The notes: generated by a model not told the origin, from the sequence alone. A DNA stretch of 49,381 nucleotides from JBHPGW01 sp042569785 (GCA_042569785.1 JBHPGW010000013.1:1-49381), one strand, 5' to 3'. Positions 41,041 to 49,307 are shown, counted from the first letter of the stretch. Translations and numbers: made by a program.

Positions 41041-42441
41041 TCATTTCTTCTTCGTAAAATGCTTATAATTAAAGGTTAGAGTAAACTTAACTTTTTTACT
41101 TTTTTTATCCTGAGACTGGCTTCGTATCTTGACATCTCTTATTGATTTTACCTCTGTAAGAGCTTTCTGGAACTTATAAATTTGTTCAGTCTTCGCTGTG
41201 TTTCCTGACAGATTGACCAACTGACGTTTTTTGTATCGGATCTCATCGAGAGTCACCCCGTCAGCTTCACAGGAGTTTATAGTTTTTAGCAGTTCAAGCA
41301 AATTGATCCGGTTTCGTGCGGTTTCCCTGAGGAGCTTTTGCCTTTTGATAAGCTTACCACAATCACCTTCCTGCTTTAATTGATTCAAACTCTTATTGCT
41401 GAGTACATCGCCGGCGTAAAGGGCAATGACAAATAGAAATACCGTCACTATCGTTACTGCCGCCGTTTTTTTCAGCGAACTCGCCCAGCTCTTGCCAGTC
41501 TCCGTTACCTTCGGCATATACAGCTTGTCAAATAGGTTCAACTCCCCAACATCAGGATCAAGAGCCATTAACGCAAGCCCCATCGCAACCCGATACTCGT
41601 ATAAATTCTGCTCCTCCTGCATCTCAATTCTAAATTCTTCATTCGACATTCTAAATTCTCTGGCTTCCATTCCCGCCGAATTTAGCGAAGACACCAACTC
41701 TTCAATTCCCTCACTGCCATCCGAAACTACAAACATCGGCGTTTCTTTATTTTCTTCACACCCGAACGATTCCAGTACAGATGCGCAGTCCTGCCTGAAC
41801 CTATCGATCGACTGTACCGGATTACCAGTAAGATCATCGCTCCCGACATCGACAACAGACATATTGGTCAATTCCCCGTTTTCCGTCAGACACAGCATAC
41901 TGTTTTTCGCATTAACCGTCACCACAACGCAGCGGCTGATACCAGTCCCCGCTAACTCACGCCAGATACGTACCAATCCCTCACAATTCAGCATTATTTT
42001 TGCCGGTTTAAGATTTCTCACTTCATCGACAAACCTTTGTAAAGGCTCTTTTCTTGCAGCCGCGATAGTCACCGAAACCTGCCCATTCTTCACCGCCCCA
42101 ACACGCCAGGCGAGTTCGATTCGGTCAAGCCCCAGCGGAAGCCTCGCTTCGACTTGCAGCTTTATCATCGCGTCCAGTTCTTTTTCTTTTACCTCAGGCA
42201 TCTCGATCCTGTAAAAACCCACAGACGCAGGTTCAAAACCCGCAACGACTATTCTTTCATCGTCAACCTCTGCCGGTTTGTTAAAAATGCCAAAGCCATC
42301 CTGCCTGTCACAGCTTTTCGCCCAAACCACCTTAAAACCGTTATCATCTTTCTCAAGACAAACACCAAAAAGTTTATCATCCTGCTGCGATATCGCAATT
42401 ACAGTCTTAGGCCTCTGAGTTGTTATCGTATTATTTTTCAT
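41041..42441 (-). CDS. gspL: GspL (PilM-N type) assembly protein
   Basis: This encodes 466 residues. The N-terminal half is an actin-like PilM/GspL cytoplasmic domain (about 10-310), including the segment KELDAMIKLQVEARLPLGLD typical of PilM. A membrane segment (about 330-350) and a PilN-like periplasmic domain follow. GspL links the GspE ATPase to the membrane platform. Residues 261-275 (REFRMSNEEFRIEMQ) are encoded by six heptad-repeat units inserted in frame. This region lies in a loop between domain strands, and the repeats leave the frame intact. Confidence 0.82.
   Translation of the reverse strand: MKNNTITTQRPKTVIAISQQDDKLFGVCLEKDDNGFKVVWAKSCDRQDGFGIFNKPAEVDDERIVVAGFEPASVGFYRIEMPEVKEKELDAMIKLQVEARLPLGLDRIELAWRVGAVKNGQVSVTIAAARKEPLQRFVDEVRNLKPAKIMLNCEGLVRIWRELAGTGISRCVVVTVNAKNSMLCLTENGELTNMSVVDVGSDDLTGNPVQSIDRFRQDCASVLESFGCEENKETPMFVVSDGSEGIEELVSSLNSAGMEAREFRMSNEEFRIEMQEEQNLYEYRVAMGLALMALDPDVGELNLFDKLYMPKVTETGKSWASSLKKTAAVTIVTVFLFVIALYAGDVLSNKSLNQLKQEGDCGKLIKRQKLLRETARNRINLLELLKTINSCEADGVTLDEIRYKKRQLVNLSGNTAKTEQIYKFQKALTEVKSIRDVKIRSQSQDKKSKKVKFTLTFNYKHFTKKK
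41617..41658. repeat. Heptad repeat inside gspL (6 units)
   Basis: Six 7-base units in exact register on the plus strand, including TCAATTC, TAAATTC, TTCATTC, GACATTC and TAAATTC. They are translated on the minus strand. Three units make seven codons, so the peptide repeats with a 7-residue period: EFRMSNE then EFRIEMQ. Confidence 0.85.
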
Positions 42442-42458
42442 ATCATTAACATTACCGA

Positions 42459-43712
42459 TCAGCTTTTTTGATACCAGTAGAGTATTGTATAAGGCGTCGA
42501 GCTTCTATCTATCACAGCTTCCGTCTTCAATGTAAAACCGTCAGGCCCGCCCCTGTCGGCTCTCGCGTCACTGTGGACCGTATAAACATCCGAGCGAGTT
42601 GTTATACTATTAGCGATCCCTTTAAACCTATCGATCGTTATCCCCTCAACGTTCATTATCTCAGCGATACTTTCCATACCGACAAACAAACTTTCCCTGT
42701 AAGTTATTATATTATTGGCCAATTGCTTACCCGTATCACCACCACCCAACACTGCCGTTAATACCGTTCGTTGTGCCGTATTGATATTTACTCGTCCAGC
42801 TATCCTTTCATCACCGGTTATTGTTATTTTGTCTGCGATATTGTCAAACGTCTCCAGGTCGATCTGCTGAGCCTCATCGCCGTCTTCATCAGAACTTTTC
42901 TTCGGACTGTTCTTATTTATCAGATCAGCGATACTCTTGTAGCCATCTTTGGGACGGTTATCGACTATCCATTTGGCATGAGATTTTTTAACACTCAATG
43001 AACTTTGAAGTTGCTCCTCGCTGGCGTCATTTATATTAACTCTCTCTTCCTCCTCAGCGTCTTTGTTCTTATCGTAAGAATAGCAGCTCAAATACCATAT
43101 CCAGCCTTTATTTACATCGTCCTGTTCCTCGATATCTAAACTTTGCGTTACCGGCGGACCATACAGCAAACTCGCCGTAACACCCTTAACCAGCAAAAGC
43201 TCACGTATCGTCCGCAGGTTACCGTTACGAATACTATACCTGTACCGCATATTCTCATAGTATCCAGCTTCTGCGCCGCCAACAGATGGATTGTCGTCAC
43301 TATCGCGCCAGTCAATTATCGCGGCGGCTATTTCCTCGGTCATATCCGGCAGGCTAAGCAGCTGATTTTTCGTCACGGTATTTATATTTAGCTTGCTGGA
43401 TTCATCATAAACCTTAACCGTGAACAGGCAGTCTTGAAGTTCAACATCATTAAGATCATCTTCGCTGTCTGCCCAAAGATCCGTCAGACAGTCACTTGCC
43501 TTGTCATCATCGTTAAGGATCGCAGCGGTTGTTTCAACTCCCGCCTGACAGGCCCAGCGGCAGCGTAGAGAGTCAATATCGTAAATGCACAGTTTCGTAT
43601 CGACCCTGCTGTTACGCCCGACCACAGCGACGATCACGATAAGCAATACCACCACCCAAAGCACCGTAACAAGCACAAGACCACTTCTATTTTTTATAAA
43701 TATATTTCCCAT
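42459..43712 (-). CDS. gspK: Minor pseudopilin GspK
   Basis: This encodes 417 residues, large for a pseudopilin, as GspK usually is. The N-terminal segment after the leader is SGLVLVTVLWVVVLLIVIV, the GspK hydrophobic helix that lacks Glu5. Helix-hairpin-helix-like motifs appear at KLNINTVTKNQLL and RVNINTAQRTVL, the T2SSK domain. GspK caps the pseudopilus tip with GspI and GspJ. I chose ATG 43712 since AGGTAGG sits immediately upstream; the longer frame to 43766 would overlap gspJ by 44 bases. Confidence 0.88.
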   Translation of the reverse strand: MGNIFIKNRSGLVLVTVLWVVVLLIVIVAVVGRNSRVDTKLCIYDIDSLRCRWACQAGVETTAAILNDDDKASDCLTDLWADSEDDLNDVELQDCLFTVKVYDESSKLNINTVTKNQLLSLPDMTEEIAAAIIDWRDSDDNPSVGGAEAGYYENMRYRYSIRNGNLRTIRELLLVKGVTASLLYGPPVTQSLDIEEQDDVNKGWIWYLSCYSYDKNKDAEEEERVNINDASEEQLQSSLSVKKSHAKWIVDNRPKDGYKSIADLINKNSPKKSSDEDGDEAQQIDLETFDNIADKITITGDERIAGRVNINTAQRTVLTAVLGGGDTGKQLANNIITYRESLFVGMESIAEIMNVEGITIDRFKGIANSITTRSDVYTVHSDARADRGGPDGFTLKTEAVIDRSSTPYTILYWYQKS

Positions 43713-43722
43713 ACCTACCTGA

Positions 43723-44391
43723 TCAGGAATCTTCTCCCGTACCTCTTGCTCTGCCAAAATTAACAATGAACGATTCTGCCGAAATTTCGCTTTTTTCTTC
43801 TTCCTCCATGTCGTCCTCTAAATTTTTTCCCGCCGCTATTGTCACCTCTACTATTTCAGGCATTGTGTTCGCTTCCTCGGGCCATTCCATTTGCCATTCC
43901 ATCCCGTCAAAGAACCTGACCCCAAAGATCTCAATATCCTCGGCGATCACTGTTAGTATACCGCCAGGCTCTGCTTCTTTATCCGGGTTAGGCCACAGCC
44001 GTCTCATTAGCAGCGTTTCATCTTCATCCTCGTTCCTGGCCAAAAAGTATTCCACCTCGTATACATCACCCTCTATCTGATCGGACCGCGCCTTTGCCCT
44101 GCCGACCATATAGAAGATCAAGTGAATATTTTCATCTGTTTGCCCTTGTTCCATTATGCCGACGAACTTAGTCTTACTCTGATCAGTATCGCGATAAATA
44201 TTTCTAAGATCCGCCGCGATCCTGTTGGACGCGAATTTGATCTCAGATGATGTTTCGATAGATTCCTCAACCATCTGGGCACCGACCGAAACGGTCTTTA
44301 GCGCAGCTACCGCGAGCACCGCCACGAACACTCCGATCATCGAAGCGACCAGCAGCTCAACCAAAGTAAAACCTTTTCTTGACATCACCAT
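43723..44391 (-). CDS. gspJ: Minor pseudopilin GspJ
   Basis: This encodes 222 residues. The prepilin signal is MVMSRKG then FTLVELLVASMIGVFVAV, with the cleavage Gly and the Glu at position 5 of the mature protein. A beta-rich globular domain follows, then an acidic stretch with Glu repeats near the end. GspJ is part of the GspH-I-J-K tip complex. It starts two bases after gspI. Confidence 0.88.
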   Translation of the reverse strand: MVMSRKGFTLVELLVASMIGVFVAVLAVAALKTVSVGAQMVEESIETSSEIKFASNRIAADLRNIYRDTDQSKTKFVGIMEQGQTDENIHLIFYMVGRAKARSDQIEGDVYEVEYFLARNEDEDETLLMRRLWPNPDKEAEPGGILTVIAEDIEIFGVRFFDGMEWQMEWPEEANTMPEIVEVTIAAGKNLEDDMEEEEKSEISAESFIVNFGRARGTGEDS

Positions 44392-44393
44392 AG

Positions 44394-44831
44394 TTATTCT
44401 TCCTGCTCCAGCTCAATGAGTTTACCTACCCCGTTGAGTCTCGTTTCAGCTATAACGCTGTAACGACGATTATATTCAAGCCAGCTTACCGTTACTGTCA
44501 CCATGTACAGATTGTCAATATCCAAAAACTCCGTCTCAACTTCCCAGAGATACTCCGGCTCAAATTCCTCGAACACTCCCGCCATTTCTCCTGCCTGAAT
44601 AAAATCTTCAACGCCGATGTAGTCGATCAACCGAAACTGCTTTTCCGCCAATGCCGTTGCCCGTTCATAATGCCTGTTCAATCTCGTCGAACTAAGCGTT
44701 CGCGTACTGATAGATCCTACCGCCAGCACTGCACCGCAAAGGATAGCCGACGCCAGAATCGTCTCAACTAAAGTAAAACCCTGCCTCCATTCTAAATTCT
44801 TCATTCTAAATTCACATGTTTTTATTGTCAT
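44394..44831 (-). CDS. gspI: Minor pseudopilin GspI
   Basis: This encodes 145 residues. The mature protein begins after Gly18, FTLVETILASAILCGAVLAV. The ATG at 44831 lies inside a 27-base palindromic repeat, and the leader codons run through four heptad-repeat units. An internal ATG at 44804 would give an eight-residue leader, closer to the norm. No clear Shine-Dalgarno site precedes either start. It encodes a small pseudopilin of the tip complex. Confidence 0.83.
   Translation of the reverse strand: MTIKTCEFRMKNLEWRQGFTLVETILASAILCGAVLAVGSISTRTLSSTRLNRHYERATALAEKQFRLIDYIGVEDFIQAGEMAGVFEEFEPEYLWEVETEFLDIDNLYMVTVTVSWLEYNRRYSVIAETRLNGVGKLIELEQEE
44786..44813. repeat. Heptad repeat at the gspI start (4 units)
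   Basis: TCCATTC, TAAATTC, TTCATTC and TAAATTC in exact 7-base register. The same two units TAAATTC and TTCATTC occur within gspL (41617-41658). Confidence 0.8.
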
Positions 44832-44852
44832 TCCTGCGAAGGCAGGAATCCA
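44826..44852. repeat. Palindromic repeat, copy 1
   Basis: A 27-base element with inverted arms ATTCCTGC and GCAGGAAT around a 4-base centre. It is identical to the copy at 49281-49307. It lies in the gspH-gspI spacer and supplies the outer candidate start codon of gspI. It resembles widespread dispersed repeats of the form ATTCC-N-GGAAT (such as dRS3 of Neisseria). Confidence 0.85.
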
Positions 44853-44855
44853 TTT

Positions 44856-45467
44856 CTAAATTCCATACCCCAACCTCTGATTATCCAGGTCGATCGTTCG
44901 GGTTTTAACCTCCTCGGCCAGCCTCGCGTACAGTTTCGCCTTACCCGTAGCCGCCGTCACCTGCACAGTCATATGATTATTACCGTCACCGATCTGAATT
45001 ACCGCCGTCTGCGACGTCCCATCAGGCGAGAAAACTATAACGTTCTGCTTACCAATATCCAAAAGGTCCATAGGGTTTACAGGCTTTATCTGTATCACCT
45101 CAAATTTAACATTACCGCCAAACTCTACCGGCCGGCAGTACGAATTTTTTACTATTACCTGTTCATTTTCTTCGCCGTCCTCACCAGCCTTTTCGATCGT
45201 CACGACAAAGCCATTATTCTCCACATCCAGTTGTATACTGCACCGGCTCTGTTCTTCGATCGCCAGTATCCGAGCATATTTCGCCGAAAGCAAAAGATCG
45301 CGAGCCGCCTTTTTAACTAACATATTCTTATAAGTACCGACGTATATCCCCCCGCCGACACTGGCCAAAAGAGCGACCAAAACCACCACGATCAATACCT
45401 CAACAATAGTAAAGCCGTATTGCGTATTGCGTATTGTGTATCGCGTATTTAGTAACTCAAAACTCAT
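44856..45467 (-). CDS. gspH: Minor pseudopilin GspH
   Basis: This encodes 203 residues. The mature start is FTIVEVLIVVVLVALLASV after Gly18. The 18-residue leader is almost entirely encoded by heptad repeats (NTRYTIR then NTQYG) and has no alternative start codon. The globular domain has the GspH pattern, with a FSPDGTSQTAVIQIGDG strand near residue 150. It joins the major pseudopilin to the tip complex. The 21-base spacer to gspG is also repeat DNA, and no Shine-Dalgarno site is visible. Confidence 0.85.
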   Translation of the reverse strand: MSFELLNTRYTIRNTQYGFTIVEVLIVVVLVALLASVGGGIYVGTYKNMLVKKAARDLLLSAKYARILAIEEQSRCSIQLDVENNGFVVTIEKAGEDGEENEQVIVKNSYCRPVEFGGNVKFEVIQIKPVNPMDLLDIGKQNVIVFSPDGTSQTAVIQIGDGNNHMTVQVTAATGKAKLYARLAEEVKTRTIDLDNQRLGYGI

Positions 45468-45486
45468 AACTCAAAATTCAAAACTA
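45417..45486. repeat. Heptad repeat at the gspG-gspH junction (10 units)
   Basis: Ten 7-base units in perfect register over 70 bases. Five GTATTGC-like units (inside the gspH leader) grade into five AAAACTC-like units (leader, spacer). It is the longest array together with 6177-6246. Confidence 0.88.
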
Positions 45487-45488
45487 AC

Positions 45489-45920
45489 CTAATCATTATA
45501 AATATCTTCATTATCACCATCACCTTGTTCCTGCCCATCCGCTCCCAGACTGATAAGATCGAAACTGCCCGGATTAACTTCACCATCTGCAACATAAATA
45601 TAAGGGTTCTCCCACGGGTCCAGCAATGCACTCTGTTTGAGGTATGGCCCGTTCCACTTTTCTTCAAGCCCATCAGGAGATTCGAGCAGAACGTCAAGCC
45701 CTTCCGAATCATCCGGATAGCGTCCGCAATCGATATAGAATCTACCCAGTGAATTCTCGATATCAGCCATCTTAGCCTTGGCGATATCATGTTTCGCTTT
45801 GCCAAGCCCCCTGAACATCTTAGGCGCCACAAATGCCGCCAGCATAGAGATGATCAAAATCACCACCAACAACTCCACGATCGTAAAACCAGCCCTTGAC
45901 CTGTGCTCAATCCGTTCCAT
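45489..45920 (-). CDS. gspG: Major pseudopilin GspG
   Basis: This encodes 143 residues. The 11-residue leader ends in Gly before FTIVELLVVILIISMLAAF. The GspG core is classical: GRYPDDSEGLDVLLESP, WNGPYLK, DPWENPYIY and a calcium-site loop LGADGQEQGDGDNEDI at the end. It polymerises into the pseudopilus that pushes substrates through GspD. The ribosome site AAGGGAT lies just upstream, clear of the repeats. Confidence 0.95.
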   Translation of the reverse strand: MERIEHRSRAGFTIVELLVVILIISMLAAFVAPKMFRGLGKAKHDIAKAKMADIENSLGRFYIDCGRYPDDSEGLDVLLESPDGLEEKWNGPYLKQSALLDPWENPYIYVADGEVNPGSFDLISLGADGQEQGDGDNEDIYND

Positions 45921-45936
45921 TTCTATCCCTTTCCCT

Positions 45937-46035
45937 ATTCGTGTTCATTCGTGAAAATTCGTGGTTAATATACTTTTTATTTAGTCCGCGAAGCGGCTCC
46001 ATAATTTTCAATTTTACATTTTAACTTTTAATTTT
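45937..46035. repeat. Short-period repeats in the gspF-gspG spacer
   Basis: ATTCGTG occurs three times at a 10-base spacing (45937, 45947, 45957). Five 7-base units (ATAATTT, TCAATTT, TACATTT, TAACTTT, TAATTTT) then run from 46001 to 46035. Between them CCGC-GAA-GCGG forms a small hairpin. Confidence 0.75.
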
Positions 46036-46039
46036 CTCT

Positions 46040-47275
46040 TTAAAGTCCGCCGCCTAATTGCATCATAACGATCGGCAACAAAGTAGCAGCTATTATAAAC
46101 CCAATTATCAACGCCAGCAGCAATATCAGGATCGCCGGAAAAACCGCGATGAATCTACTTATTGTAGAGTCCGCCTGCTCGTCAAAAGTCTCAGCCGCAC
46201 TAAGCAATAATTCATCAAGCTTACCAGTCTGTTCACCCACAGAAACGATCTGTATTAGCAAAGGCGGAAAGAATCCCGATTCTCCCAAAGGCTCCGCCAG
46301 CGAGTTGCCCGCCTTAACCTTTTCCGCGACCTTATCGATCTCTGACCCCAACAATTCATTACCTAAAGTATCACGCACAACCGCCAGCGACTCCAGGATA
46401 GTGACACCACCCTTAGTCAAGGCCCCAAGCGTCCTGGCGAATCTACCCACAGCTATCGACCGCAAAACCGACCCAAGCAGCGGAATCTGCAGCTTGAATC
46501 TGTCCCACGTAACTTTACCGCTCGTCCTGCTCCATCTACCGAAGTAAAAACCACCCGCCACGATCACGATCACCGCAAAAAGACCAAACCGCCTGATAAC
46601 GCTACTCAACCCAAGCAGCATTCGTGTCGGCCAGGGCAGAGCTTCCACTCCGCCGGTCAAGGTCGCCAATATGTTAGGCAGTATCCACGTCAACACAACC
46701 ACCACCGAGGCCAGCCCAAGGGCTAAAACAAATACCGGATATGCCGACGCGTTTTTCATACTCGTCTTTATCTTTTCATCTCGCTGCAAAATTTCCGCCA
46801 ATTGACTTGTAGTCTGTTCCAGAATTCCGCCCGTCTCACCGACCCGTATCATCGAAATATATAAAGGCCCAAAAATCCTCTCATGCCGGCCCATCGCCTC
46901 TGAAAGCGATTGCCCGGAACTCACCGATTCCACCAATTCCGTTAACAGCGACCTCATACCTGTCTTATGCTGCTGGTCACGAATGATCTCAAGTGCGCCA
47001 AGAAGTTCCAACCCAGCCCGAAGAGCCGTACCCAGCTGACTTGTCATCGCCAGAATATCTTTACCACTAACCCTCCCCGAACCAAATTTGACCAGCCCGG
47101 AAAAGTCAAACCCACTGTCCGCCTGCGACTGTTCCTGCCCACCCTCAGTCAGTTCTATCACAAACTGCCCGTTCTCACTCAACCCGGAAACCGCACTCCT
47201 GCGATCCACCGCCTCGATAGTACCGCTAAGGTGCTCACCACCACGACCAACCGCCTTGTAAACAAACTGACCCAT
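46040..47275 (-). CDS. gspF: Inner-membrane platform protein GspF
   Basis: This encodes 411 residues, typical length. Two GspF cytoplasmic helical domains (about 70-175 and 270-375) alternate with three membrane segments (about 180-200, 230-246, 380-405). Conserved blocks include GKDILAMTSQLGTALRAGL and SMIRVGETGGILEQT. GspF is the rotor-like platform driven by GspE. The spacer to gspE consists of heptad repeats and shows no ribosome site. Confidence 0.94.
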   Translation of the reverse strand: MGQFVYKAVGRGGEHLSGTIEAVDRRSAVSGLSENGQFVIELTEGGQEQSQADSGFDFSGLVKFGSGRVSGKDILAMTSQLGTALRAGLELLGALEIIRDQQHKTGMRSLLTELVESVSSGQSLSEAMGRHERIFGPLYISMIRVGETGGILEQTTSQLAEILQRDEKIKTSMKNASAYPVFVLALGLASVVVVLTWILPNILATLTGGVEALPWPTRMLLGLSSVIRRFGLFAVIVIVAGGFYFGRWSRTSGKVTWDRFKLQIPLLGSVLRSIAVGRFARTLGALTKGGVTILESLAVVRDTLGNELLGSEIDKVAEKVKAGNSLAEPLGESGFFPPLLIQIVSVGEQTGKLDELLLSAAETFDEQADSTISRFIAVFPAILILLLALIIGFIIAATLLPIVMMQLGGGL

Positions 47276-47317
47276 AAATTAAATTTCATAACTAAAAACT
47301 AAAAATTGAAAACTCAA
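47276..47317. repeat. Heptad repeat in the gspE-gspF spacer (6 units)
   Basis: AAATTAA, ATTTCAT, AACTAAA, AACTAAA, AATTGAA and AACTCAA in exact 7-base register directly upstream of the gspF start (minus strand). Confidence 0.82.
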
Positions 47318-47326
47318 AACTGTTTT

Positions 47327-49036
47327 TCACTCTTCTCCAATACTCTGCGTAACCCTAAGCACTTCTTCCGGCGTCGTACTACCCGCTAATACCTTCGCGA
47401 TCCCGTCGTGCCGCATACTAACATGGTCTCCAGGTGCCGCCTTAATGATCTGTTCAGTGCTCGGCCTGGCTGCTATCAACTCACGCAGCGAATCGGTTAC
47501 TCGCAGCAACTCGAATATCCCCGTTCGACCTCTCATCCCGCTCTGCATACACTCGCTACACCCTTTACCATGATACAGTCTCGTCTGCTCGCCGAGCTTG
47601 ACCGCACCATTTAAACTCTTTAACAAATTATCGTCCGGCTGATAAGGCTCCTTACATTTCCCGCATATCTTACGAACAAGTCTCTGGGCAAGTACCGCCT
47701 CAAGCGAACTCGCCAAAAGGAAAGGCTCAACACCCATATCGATCAACCTCGTTATCGCCCCAGGCGCATCGTTAGTATGCAGCGTAGAGAAAACCAAATG
47801 TCCCGTCAGTGCCGCACGGATCGCAATATCCGCCGTCTCCCTGTCGCGGATCTCACCAACCATTATAATATCCGGATCCTGCCGAAGAATGTGTCGCAAA
47901 CCCGTCGCGAAAGTCAACCCACGCTTCGGATTCACCGGCATCTGAATAATACCGTCAAGCTGATATTCAACCGGATCCTCAATAGTTATTATCTTCAACC
48001 CAGGCGAATATATCCTGTTCAAAGCCGCGTACAGCGTCGTCGTTTTTCCACTGCCCGTGGGACCGGTAACAAGAACGATACCATGAGCTTTACGCAGACA
48101 CTGATTGAAATTTACAAGAGACTCAGTGTTCAAACCCAAACCGCTAAGTTCGATCAGCGACGCCGAGCGGTCGAGAATTCGCATCGTTATCGATTCACCG
48201 AAGATCGTAGGCACCGTCGAAACACGAATATCAACTTTCCCCTTCTTGCCAGCAAATTCGATATGACCATCCTGCGGCACAAATCGCTCTGCGATATTCA
48301 TATTCGCCATGATCTTGATACGAGAAATGATCGCCGCCTGAAGACGTTTCGATGAAGGCGTCTTTTCAATAAGCACACCGTCAATGCGATACTTGATCTT
48401 AACCTCGGTCTCGAAAGGCTCGATGTGAATGTCACTGGCATAGGCTTCCGTCGCTTCAAGGATTATCAGGTTCACCAGGTTCACCAGCGATGGCTCACGA
48501 GCCAACTCGTGAAGTTTGGCAGGCGTATAATCGCCGTTCTCAAGTTCCAGCGATGAACGCGATTCAGTCGGCACAAGGTCATCGAGCATCCTCGCAACGT
48601 TACTGCCGTAAAACTTCAGGATCGCCTGCTCCAACCTTACTGGCTCAGCGTAGTAACGCTCGACACTGTACCCGGTGACTAAACGCAGATCTTCGATAAC
48701 CTGCGGCGCAAACGGATCGACCATCGCAACCGCCAGTCGGTTGTTACTGTTCCATAAAGGCAGAATATTGTGTTTACTTACAAGTTCAGCAGGCACAAGC
48801 GAGATGACCTCGCCGCTTATAGATATATCCGTCAGATCGATCTTTTCGATACCAACCTGAAGCGCAAGTGCCTCATTTAACTGTACTCGCGTTATATACC
48901 CAAGCTGAACCAGCAACTCACCTAAGCGTCCCCTCCGTTGCTGCTGCTCGGCTAATCCAGATTCCAACTCTGAAGTTGACAGATAAGCTTTTTCACATAA
49001 TATCTCGCCTACTTTTTTCTTTGCGCATACACCCAT
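47327..49036 (-). CDS. gspE: Type II secretion ATPase GspE
   Basis: This encodes 569 residues from ATG 49036; the longer frame to 49132 would include the promoter. An N-terminal MshEN domain shows two tandem motifs: VGEILCEKAYLSTSELESGL, then RLGELLVQLGYITRVQL. In MshE this arrangement binds cyclic di-GMP. The ATPase domain has Walker A GPTGSGKT, an Asp box (ITIEDPVEYQ), Walker B (DIIMVGEIRD) and a His box (STLHTNDAPGA). A four-cysteine zinc site (CGKC and CSEC) is near residue 455-490. It powers pseudopilus assembly. First gene of the operon. Confidence 0.96.
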   Translation of the reverse strand: MGVCAKKKVGEILCEKAYLSTSELESGLAEQQQRRGRLGELLVQLGYITRVQLNEALALQVGIEKIDLTDISISGEVISLVPAELVSKHNILPLWNSNNRLAVAMVDPFAPQVIEDLRLVTGYSVERYYAEPVRLEQAILKFYGSNVARMLDDLVPTESRSSLELENGDYTPAKLHELAREPSLVNLVNLIILEATEAYASDIHIEPFETEVKIKYRIDGVLIEKTPSSKRLQAAIISRIKIMANMNIAERFVPQDGHIEFAGKKGKVDIRVSTVPTIFGESITMRILDRSASLIELSGLGLNTESLVNFNQCLRKAHGIVLVTGPTGSGKTTTLYAALNRIYSPGLKIITIEDPVEYQLDGIIQMPVNPKRGLTFATGLRHILRQDPDIIMVGEIRDRETADIAIRAALTGHLVFSTLHTNDAPGAITRLIDMGVEPFLLASSLEAVLAQRLVRKICGKCKEPYQPDDNLLKSLNGAVKLGEQTRLYHGKGCSECMQSGMRGRTGIFELLRVTDSLRELIAARPSTEQIIKAAPGDHVSMRHDGIAKVLAGSTTPEEVLRVTQSIGEE

Positions 49037-49081
49037 TATCGCGGTTGGCTCCGTTTTTAAAAAGTAACTCCTAAAACTGTA

Positions 49082-49110
49082 ATTATAGATAAACAGGGCA
49101 CTTATGTCAA
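49082..49110 (-). promoter_or_regulatory. Perfect sigma70 promoter of the gsp operon
   Basis: On the minus strand TTGACA (49110-49105), exactly 17 bases, TATAAT (49087-49082). Both boxes match consensus completely. The predicted start near 49075 gives a 40-base leader to gspE. Confidence 0.85.
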
Positions 49111-49280
49111 GAACAAAGTGCCTCCCCCCCAAAAAACACTCTTAAAAACAGACAAATACCCCGCATCTACTATTAAATAGACGTTTCAGAAGCGATTTTG
49201 TTACGAAAAAAATGCAAAAATAGCTAAATTTCCCAAATTTTTTCCCAAAAACAACGAAAAATTGAATCCCCCCACCTTCC

Positions 49281-49307
49281 TGTCATTCCTGCGAAGGCAG
49301 GAATCCA
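49281..49307. repeat. Palindromic repeat, copy 2
   Basis: Identical over 27 bases to 44826-44852, here outside genes upstream of the gsp promoter. A further imperfect hairpin (CCCCCGAT/ATCGAGGG, 49333-49353) follows. Confidence 0.85.

Noticed and set aside
41426..42214. Plus-strand open frame opposite gspL (262 codons)
   Set aside because: Ser/Thr/Ile-rich translation without family resemblance; antisense shadow of a confident gene.
47777..48355. Plus-strand open frame opposite gspE (192 codons)
   Set aside because: Arg/Asn/Thr-rich translation typical of an antisense frame; gspE is certain.
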